A stretch of 5,940 nt of DNA from Verrucomicrobiales bacterium. Lineage in GTDB: Bacteria > Verrucomicrobiota > Verrucomicrobiia > Limisphaerales > UBA11320. Of this stretch, positions 1 to 4,623 are shown piece by piece (position 1 is the first letter of the stretch; every line of letters begins with the position of its first letter). The position numbers were made by a program, and so were the translations under genes. The stretch spans positions 1-5,940 of the forward strand of contig DMJJ01000388.1 of assembly GCA_003452185.1 (NCBI GenBank). The letters are read 5' to 3'. The notes beneath the pieces are model-generated. The model saw nothing but the letters and a program-made list of their open reading frames with translations, did no database searches and was not told where the DNA came from.

Positions 1-1044
1 CACATCACCGACATGAGCTGGGGCCGCATCAGCCACCCGAGCGAAATCCTCAAGGTCGGCCAGGAAATCGACGTCGTCGTCCTCGACGTGAACAAGGAAA
101 AGGAACGCGTCAGCCTCGGCCTCAAGCAGAAGCTCGCGAACCCGTGGGAAGCCATCGAATCCAAGTTCCCCGTCGGCGCGAAAGTCAAAGGCAAGGTCGT
201 CAACCTCGTCGCCTACGGCGCGTTCGTCGAGCTCGAGCCCGGTGTCGAAGGCCTGGTGCACGTCACCGAGCTCTCCTGGACCAAGCGCATCGCCAAGCCC
301 TCGGACGTCCTCAAGCAGGACCAGGAGGTCGAGGCCGTGGTGCTCGGGATCAACCGCGAGGAGCAGAAGATCTCCCTCGGCATCCGCCAGCTTGAGACCA
401 ATCCGTGGGACAAGGCCATGGACAAGTATCCTCCCGGGACCCACGTCAAGGGGAAGATCCGCAACCTCACCAGCTACGGCGCCTTCGTCGAGCTCGAGGA
501 AGGTCTGGATGGCATGATCCATGTCTCCGACATCTCCTGGACCCGCAAGATCAACCACCCCTCGGAAGTCCTCAAGAAGGGCGAGGAAGTGGAGGCCATC
601 GTGCTCGAGATCGACAAGACCAACCAGCGGATTGCCGTCGGCATGAAGCAGCTGGCCGAGGATCCCTGGAGCAACATCGACAAGTATTACAAGGTCGGGG
701 ACCTCGTCAGCGGCAAGGTGTCGAAGCTCGCGAGCTTCGGTGCCTTCGTCGGCCTGCAGCATGACATCGACGGCCTGGTGCATATCTCCCAGGTCAGCGA
801 GGAGCGCGTCGAGAAGATCAAGAACGTGCTCAAGGTGGGCCAGGACGTCACCGCGCGCGTGATCAAGATCGACAAGAGCGAGCGCCGGATCGGCCTCTCC
901 ATCAAGGCTGCGAACTACACCTCGGAGCAGCTCGAGGCGGAGCGCGCGGTGCTCGACGCCCTCAAGCCGGGCGAGGACCTGGTCGCCCTGCAGCACGCCT
1001 TCGACGCCGCCCACGAGGCCGTCAAGGACAAGGGCAAGGAGTAA
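1..1044 (+). CDS. rpsA: 30S ribosomal protein S1, C-terminal part (5' truncated by window)
   Basis: S1 binds mRNA through repeated OB-fold S1 domains and helps bring it to the 30S subunit. The reading frame is open from base 1 (His-Ile-Thr-Asp precedes the first Met), so the start lies outside the window and the ATG at 13 is internal. The 347 visible residues match E. coli S1 from late domain 3 onward. The end of domain 3 (about 1-144) carries HITDMSW and the closing VSLGLKQK. Domain 4 spans about 145-408, domain 5 about 409-669 and domain 6 about 670-915. Domains 4 to 6 each carry a YGAFVEL or FGAFVGL strand, a GLVH or GMIH motif and a closing ISLGIRQ-like strand. NPW or DPW marks the borders of domains 3/4, 4/5 and 5/6. 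A charged tail of about 40 residues follows. The repeats are highly alike, as in true rpsA. The gene ends at TAA, 23 bases before a strong terminator. Identity is secure; the missing N-terminus cannot be judged. Confidence 0.96.
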   Translation, partial: HITDMSWGRISHPSEILKVGQEIDVVVLDVNKEKERVSLGLKQKLANPWEAIESKFPVGAKVKGKVVNLVAYGAFVELEPGVEGLVHVTELSWTKRIAKPSDVLKQDQEVEAVVLGINREEQKISLGIRQLETNPWDKAMDKYPPGTHVKGKIRNLTSYGAFVELEEGLDGMIHVSDISWTRKINHPSEVLKKGEEVEAIVLEIDKTNQRIAVGMKQLAEDPWSNIDKYYKVGDLVSGKVSKLASFGAFVGLQHDIDGLVHISQVSEERVEKIKNVLKVGQDVTARVIKIDKSERRIGLSIKAANYTSEQLEAERAVLDALKPGEDLVALQHAFDAAHEAVKDKGKE

Positions 1045-1067
1045 CCCTCCGTTCCCTGAACGCATTC

Positions 1068-1097
1068 AAAGGGCAGGCCGCAAGGCCTGCCCTTTTT
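1068..1097 (+). terminator. Rho-independent terminator of rpsA
   Basis: A perfect 12-bp stem (5' arm 1068-1079, 3' arm 1084-1095) closes on the GNRA tetraloop GCAA (1080-1083). It runs directly into five T residues (1093-1097), followed by GTTT. It sits 23 bases after the rpsA stop codon. Read on the minus strand the stem is followed by only three T residues, so it would be a weak terminator for the convergent lysR gene. Confidence 0.93.
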
Positions 1098-1135
1098 GTT
1101 TCCTGGGACCCGGCTGGGGAGAGTGCCGCAGGCGT

Positions 1136-1191
1136 CCCCCTCCCCTTCTCCGCTCGCCGCCCCCACTGGTCCCACCCCCACGAACCGCCCC
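1136..1191 (-). other. G-tract cluster, possible G-quadruplex in the lysR 3' region
   Basis: The plus strand here is pyrimidine-rich, with C runs at 1136-1140, 1142-1145, 1160-1164, 1171-1173, 1175-1179 and 1188-1191. On the minus strand, which is the lysR transcript just past its TAG stop, these are six G-tracts of 3-5 bases. Going downstream from 1191, the first three loops are 8, 1 and 6 nt. That makes a four-tract quadruplex sterically possible, although one loop exceeds the usual 7-nt limit. No gene or clear terminator for lysR is visible in this 1098-1206 interval. In a GC-rich genome the cluster may be chance. Confidence 0.3.
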
Positions 1192-1206
1192 GTGTGATGA
1201 TCGCCG

Positions 1207-2091
1207 CTACGAGGTTGCGGTCAGGGAGCGGGCCCGTTCCTTGGCAATGTCGATCAAGGCTTCCGCGACCTCGCCGAGAGGGGTTCGCCAGAGAATCCCG
1301 ACTCGGAGCGGAGGAATCTCGGGGATCGGGATCTCCCGGACTCCGGCCCGGCGGGATTCCCCCGGCACCTTGACCGAGAGGCCCACGCCGAAGCCCTGTG
1401 CGACGTATTCCTCGATCAGGTCGAGGCTGTTGAGCTCGATGCCGACGGGCCACTCGAGATCCCGGGAGGCGAGGTGCTCCCGGAACCGGCGATGGAGCAG
1501 CTCCCCGGATGGAAACGCGATGAGGGTCTGGTCCAGGAGATCCCGTTTCAGGAGCGCGGCGAACGTTTTCTCCTCATGTTGCTTTCCCACGAGGAGGACT
1601 ACCGGCAAATCGAGAAGCGGGGCCGACTTGATCCCGGGGGCAATGCTCTCCTCGAGCAGCGTGATTCCCACGTCGATCTCCTGCTGCAGGAGGCCGTGCT
1701 CCACCTGGGTTTGAACGGCATCCCGCAGCAGGAGGCGAAGCTTCGGGAACTTCCGGCGAAGCCGGTTGAACAATGCGGGGAGATGGTTTCGCAGCACCAG
1801 AGTCGGGCCGGCGAACCGGAGTCGCGCGACGGCCCCACCCCCCCGCACGCGCTCGGCGACCGGATCCATCCCCAGGAAGAACGGGCGGATGAACTCGTAG
1901 AGCTGGATCCCGGCGGGGGTCAGGGAGAAGGGGCGGCGGACGAAAAGCCGCTGCCCGAGGTCCAGCTCCAGCTGGGCGATCTGGCTGCTGACGGCCGGCT
2001 GCTGGATCCCGTACGGGATGTTCCGAACGGCTCCCATGATTCCCCCGTGACGGGCGACGTAGTAGAAGAGCTCCAGGTGGTGCAGGTTCAT
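1207..2091 (-). CDS. LysR-family transcriptional regulator
   Basis: A 294-residue DNA-binding regulator of normal LysR length. Residues about 1-65 form the winged helix-turn-helix. The recognition segment reads IQQPAVSSQIAQLELDLGQRLF, here split as IQQPAVSSQI (about 29-38) and AQLELDLGQRLF (about 39-50), and the wing follows with LTPAGIQLYEF. Compared with the usual LysR pattern, the turn before QPAVS (NIPYGIQQPAVS) is about two residues longer. A linker helix (about 65-90) leads to a periplasmic-binding-protein-like effector domain (about 90-290). That domain contains the typical DVGITLLEE strand and a GFGVGLSV strand near residue 240. The ATG at 2089-2091 gives the full HTH; no Shine-Dalgarno sequence precedes it. 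The gene diverges from the membrane-protein/radical SAM cluster across 108 bp, the usual arrangement for a LysR protein and its target, so control of that cluster is likely but inferred. The effector cannot be told from sequence. The N-terminus resembles a subfamily I associate with Verrucomicrobiota. Confidence 0.93.
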   Translation of the reverse strand: MNLHHLELFYYVARHGGIMGAVRNIPYGIQQPAVSSQIAQLELDLGQRLFVRRPFSLTPAGIQLYEFIRPFFLGMDPVAERVRGGGAVARLRFAGPTLVLRNHLPALFNRLRRKFPKLRLLLRDAVQTQVEHGLLQQEIDVGITLLEESIAPGIKSAPLLDLPVVLLVGKQHEEKTFAALLKRDLLDQTLIAFPSGELLHRRFREHLASRDLEWPVGIELNSLDLIEEYVAQGFGVGLSVKVPGESRRAGVREIPIPEIPPLRVGILWRTPLGEVAEALIDIAKERARSLTATS

Positions 2092-2199
2092 GGCATTGAA
2101 AAAATGGGCGGCGGCCGAAGATTTATCGATTCACACGCGGGCTTCAAGCTGGGATACGTTGAGCAGCAACGAAGCGAATTAACCTCAGCCCGCGTCACC
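2092..2199. promoter_or_regulatory. Divergent intergenic control region, lysR / membrane-lipid cluster
   Basis: This 108-bp spacer must hold the start sites for both lysR and the plus-strand cluster. It is richer in A+T than its surroundings, with a run of A residues (2099-2104), ATTTATCGAT (2121-2130) and GAATTAA (2176-2182). It contains the dyad TCAA-N11-TTGA (2144-2147 and 2159-2162), which extends imperfectly outward as GCTTCAA and TTGAGC. LysR proteins bind interrupted dyads of this size. However, the symmetric bases here are A-N11-T rather than the usual T-N11-A, so the operator call is tentative. No convincing sigma-70 promoter was found for the plus-strand direction. Confidence 0.4.
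2120..2147 (-). promoter_or_regulatory. Candidate lysR promoter
   Basis: On the minus strand, a -35-like TTGAAG (2142-2147) is followed after 16 bases by a -10-like TAAATC (2120-2125). This would start transcription about 20 bases before the lysR ATG. The -35 matches consensus at four of six positions and the -10 at only three, so the call is weak. A register shift to GATAAA improves the -10 but shortens the spacer to 14. It was chosen for its position and for being the most AT-rich patch in the spacer. Confidence 0.3.
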
Positions 2200-2421
2200 A
2201 TGAGCCTCCCTGACGAACCGACTCCCGGACCTCCCCCCCTCCCGAACAACGTCCCTCCGGCCCCTCGCGAGACGCGCGCACCGAAGCCACCCCTGCCCAC
2301 GGGGCTTCGCATTCTGAAATACCTCGGCCTCACGCTGCTCGCTCTCCTCGGGGTGCTGCTGCTCGGTTTGGGAATTCTCTTTGCCTCGTGCATGCTGGGG
2401 TCCTGGAAGCCCCGGTTCTGA
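2200..2421 (+). CDS. Small proline-rich single-span membrane protein, unknown function
   Basis: I do not recognise a family. The 73-residue product starts with an acidic, proline-rich stretch (residues 1-34, about a third proline). A short basic patch (R37, K40) follows, then one hydrophobic helix (about 41-63, Leu/Gly-rich), and it ends CMLGSWKPRF. The positive-inside rule puts the N-terminus in the cytoplasm with only about ten residues outside. The sequence before the single cysteine, FASC (61-64), resembles a lipobox but has Phe at -3. The ATG at 2200 is the first sensible start past the divergent spacer; upstream codons in this frame only mirror the lysR gene antisense. No Shine-Dalgarno is seen. 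It lies 49 nt before the radical SAM gene on the same strand, suggesting co-transcription. The coherent topology and position support a real gene, but no homologue can be named. Confidence 0.62.
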   Translation: MSLPDEPTPGPPPLPNNVPPAPRETRAPKPPLPTGLRILKYLGLTLLALLGVLLLGLGILFASCMLGSWKPRF

Positions 2422-2470
2422 AACGCCGTGGTGGCACCCCGCCCTCCTCACCAACCTGCCCCCGCCTCCC

Positions 2471-3883
2471 ATGAGCTCTACCCCTACGACCTCCACGGCC
2501 ATCGGATTTGCCCCCGAACGATTCCGCGAGCTCCTGAAGGCCACCACCAGCCGATGCCCGGTCTGTCACGCCCCCTGCCCGGCCGAGGTCTGGAAGTCTG
2601 CCGGGCGGCCAGCCAAGGTGTACCTTGAACGAACCTGCCCCGCGCATGGCAAGGCCACGGCCTGCATCGCGTCCGATGCCCGGTTTTACTGGGTCTCCAA
2701 GGGGAGCCCGGAGAATGGTTGCTGCGGGGGAACGGCGGGCTCCTGTTGTTCGACTGCGGAAGGGGGGCCCACCGCCACCCTGGGACGGAACGCCACGGCA
2801 GCATCGCCCGGCACGTTTGAAACCCTTTCCACCTGCCTTGCCCTGATCGAGATCGTCCAGAGCTGCAATCTCTCCTGCCCCACTTGCTACGCCGACTCCC
2901 CGCTGGGGGTCGGGGCCAAACTCCAGTACGTCCCGCTGGGCGATCTCAAGGCACGGATTCAGGGGGTCATCGACCGCAAGGGTGGGATCGAAATCCTCCA
3001 GCTCTCCGGCGGCGAGCCGACCCTGCATCCGGAGTTCTTCGAGCTGCTCGACTGGGGCCAGTCGCACCCCAAGATCGATTACCTCCTGATCAACACGAAC
3101 GGGGTCCGCATTGCCCACGATGAGGGGTTCGCCAGCCGGCTCGCCGCCGCGGCCCGACGGCGAAAGGTGCAGCTCTACCTCCAGTTCGACGGCGTCCAGG
3201 AGGCGGGACAGGCGGAGCTCCGGGGGGCCGACCTGCGCGAGACCCGCGAGAGGGCCCTCGAGCGGGCCCGGCAAATGGACCTCCCGGTTACCCTGGCGAT
3301 GACGGTCACTCCGACCACCCTCCCCCACCTCTGGGAAGGGATCGCCTTTGGGCTGAGGCACCCGGAGATCCAGGGGATCACCCTGCAGCCAATGTTCCGA
3401 AGCGGCAGGCACTCCTCCCCGGAAGCGCCGGGGGGCGGGGCCACGGAGGGGGAGCGCTTGAACACGGCGGACCTCCTCATCGCGGCCGTCACCCAATCCG
3501 CAGGGGCCCTCCGGTTTGAGGATTTCACCCCGGTGCCGTGCGGCGATCCCAACTGCGCCACCATCGGATACCTCCTCCGGCTTCCGGGAGGCGAAGTCCG
3601 ATCGGTGAGCGATTTCATCAACTTCAGCAACCTGCAGGGGTTTCTCCACGACCGCCTGCAGTACCGGATCGAGGATCTGGCCCGCTGCGGATGCGACCAG
3701 GAGCCGCTCGGGGCCCTCATCAAGCAGTTTGAGCTGACGGCCGGGATGACCTTTCGAATCATGGTGAAGCCGTTCATGGATGACTGGTCCTGGGATCAGG
3801 ACCGGATCGACCGCTGCTGCACCCACGTGATCCGTCCGGACGGGGCGCTCGACTCCTTCTGCCGGTACTACGCCCCCCGGTAA
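2471..3883 (+). CDS. Radical SAM protein, COG1964 / tetraether lipid synthase (Tes)-like
   Basis: A 470-residue radical SAM enzyme. The N-terminal Cys domain has C29-x2-C32, C36 and C56-PAHG, like the CPVC...CPEHG metal site of COG1964 proteins. The SAM-cluster motif is C132-NLS-C136-PT-C139, followed by YADSP. LSGGEP (178-183) is the SAM-binding GGE motif. The C-terminal half has PCGDPNC (C357, C362), CGC (C406, C408) and a closing block with KPFMDDWSWD, the pair C449-C450 and C464, all typical of this family. Archaeal Tes joins lipid tails carbon-to-carbon; whether this protein does so is inference. Residues 79-112 hold an unusual CC-x6-CC insertion (C84/C85, C92/C93). I chose ATG 2471 over the in-frame ATG 2381 because the longer form would overlap the small membrane gene and add 30 non-family residues. 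No Shine-Dalgarno is seen. The Lgt-like gene follows after 13 nt. The family call is secure; the substrate is unknown. Confidence 0.9.
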   Translation: MSSTPTTSTAIGFAPERFRELLKATTSRCPVCHAPCPAEVWKSAGRPAKVYLERTCPAHGKATACIASDARFYWVSKGSPENGCCGGTAGSCCSTAEGGPTATLGRNATAASPGTFETLSTCLALIEIVQSCNLSCPTCYADSPLGVGAKLQYVPLGDLKARIQGVIDRKGGIEILQLSGGEPTLHPEFFELLDWGQSHPKIDYLLINTNGVRIAHDEGFASRLAAAARRRKVQLYLQFDGVQEAGQAELRGADLRETRERALERARQMDLPVTLAMTVTPTTLPHLWEGIAFGLRHPEIQGITLQPMFRSGRHSSPEAPGGGATEGERLNTADLLIAAVTQSAGALRFEDFTPVPCGDPNCATIGYLLRLPGGEVRSVSDFINFSNLQGFLHDRLQYRIEDLARCGCDQEPLGALIKQFELTAGMTFRIMVKPFMDDWSWDQDRIDRCCTHVIRPDGALDSFCRYYAPR

Positions 3884-3896
3884 CCCGCACGCACCC

Positions 3897-4586
3897 ATGG
3901 GCTCCTATCGCTGGCTGATGCTGGGGGGAATCGCGATCAGCGCGTGGCTCTGGTATCGACTCGCGCAGCGGGATCGACGGCTCATGTGGCTTTACATTGC
4001 GGCCCTCCTCGGGGCGTTCATCGGAGCGAAGCTGCTCTACGTGATGTCTGAGATCTGGTGGGACTGGCCCGAGCCCGACCGGTGGTACCGGCTGGCGGCC
4101 GGCAAGACGGTCGTTGGGGCGCTTCTCGGGGGCTTCCTCGCGGTGGAGGGGGTGAAACGGCTCCTGGGCCATTCGATGCCAACGGGAGATTGGTTCGCCG
4201 CGGTGGTGCCGCTCGGCATCGGGATGGGGCGGGTTGGATGCCTCCAGGCCGGATGCTGCGTCGGACGTGCCTGCGCCCCCCATTGGTACACCCTCAAGGA
4301 TGCGCACGGACTCGACCGCTGGCCCTCCGTGCCGCTGGAGTTGGCGTTCAACGCAGGAGCCCTCCTCCTCTTCTGGATCCTCAGGCGAACCCACCGGCTG
4401 CCGGGACAGCATTTCCACCTCTACATGATCGGGTACGGGATCTTCCGGCTGTTTCACGAAACCGTGCGCGAGACCCCGAAGTTCGGGGGGTGGGTCTCCG
4501 GCTACCAGGTGGGGGCCGCCGGGCTCATCGCCCTCGGGGTCGTTGGGTTCCTCCGACGACGGCCCCGCGCGACGAAGGCAAATTGA
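3897..4586 (+). CDS. Lgt-like prolipoprotein diacylglyceryl transferase family protein (divergent)
   Basis: An integral membrane protein of 229 residues with about seven hydrophobic segments (near 4-22, 29-50, 68-90, 97-116, 146-165, 171-188 and 200-221). True Lgt moves diacylglyceryl from phosphatidylglycerol to the lipobox cysteine of prelipoproteins; E. coli Lgt is about 290 residues. Family marks are GKTVVGALLGG (69-79), GRVGCLQAGCC (111-121) and GYGIFRLFHE (179-188). Y180, R184 and E188 keep the spacing of E. coli Y235, R239 and E243, and R112 matches R143. Two positions important in E. coli are altered: the H103 site is Val in the GKTVVG segment, and the Asn of the Lgt signature (N146) is C115. 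Such GCC-type paralogues are widespread but, to my knowledge, poorly characterised, so I give no lgt symbol. The start ATG lies 13 nt after the radical SAM stop, implying co-translation. It may act on another lipid acceptor. Confidence 0.88.
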   Translation: MGSYRWLMLGGIAISAWLWYRLAQRDRRLMWLYIAALLGAFIGAKLLYVMSEIWWDWPEPDRWYRLAAGKTVVGALLGGFLAVEGVKRLLGHSMPTGDWFAAVVPLGIGMGRVGCLQAGCCVGRACAPHWYTLKDAHGLDRWPSVPLELAFNAGALLLFWILRRTHRLPGQHFHLYMIGYGIFRLFHETVRETPKFGGWVSGYQVGAAGLIALGVVGFLRRRPRATKAN

Positions 4587-4590
4587 CTCG

Positions 4591-4623
4591 CATGCCCGGG
4601 AGGCGGCAAAGTGGCCCGGCATG
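4591..4623 (+). promoter_or_regulatory. Hairpin covering the RBS and start codon of the phosphatase gene
   Basis: CATGCC (4591-4596) pairs with GGCATG (4618-4623), and GGG (4598-4600) pairs with CCC (4615-4617). This gives nine base pairs with C4597 bulged and a 14-nt loop. The right arm ends in the ATG start codon at 4621-4623. The only Shine-Dalgarno-like run, GGGAGG (4598-4603), lies partly in the left arm. The start codon would therefore be occluded when the stem forms. No T-run follows, so it is not an intrinsic terminator. A regulatory role is inferred. Confidence 0.4.

Noticed and set aside
145..915. DNA-level direct repeats of about 260 bp
   Set aside because: They are the S1 protein domains of rpsA, fully explained by the gene and not a mobile or CRISPR repeat.
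2144..2162. Classical T-N11-A LysR box
   Set aside because: The dyad there is TCAA-N11-TTGA, so the symmetric bases around the centre are A and T in the opposite order. It is kept only as a tentative dyad.
1474..2199. Upstream extension of the small membrane protein frame
   Set aside because: It is antisense to lysR, whose HTH and effector domain are clear. The 73-residue form starting at 2200 is the only part outside lysR.
2381..2470. Earlier in-frame ATG for the radical SAM gene
   Set aside because: It lies inside the small membrane protein gene, and the 30 added residues (Trp/Pro-rich) do not resemble the family N-terminus.
2330..3898. Minus-strand open frame of 522 codons opposite the radical SAM gene
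   Set aside because: It is a GC-rich antisense shadow: low-complexity Gly/Arg/Pro/Glu composition, no domain pattern, and the plus strand codes for a clear radical SAM enzyme with all its motifs.
4587..4620. Terminator between the Lgt-like and phosphatase genes
   Set aside because: The hairpin there has no following T-run and includes the next start codon, so it fits an initiation-region structure better.
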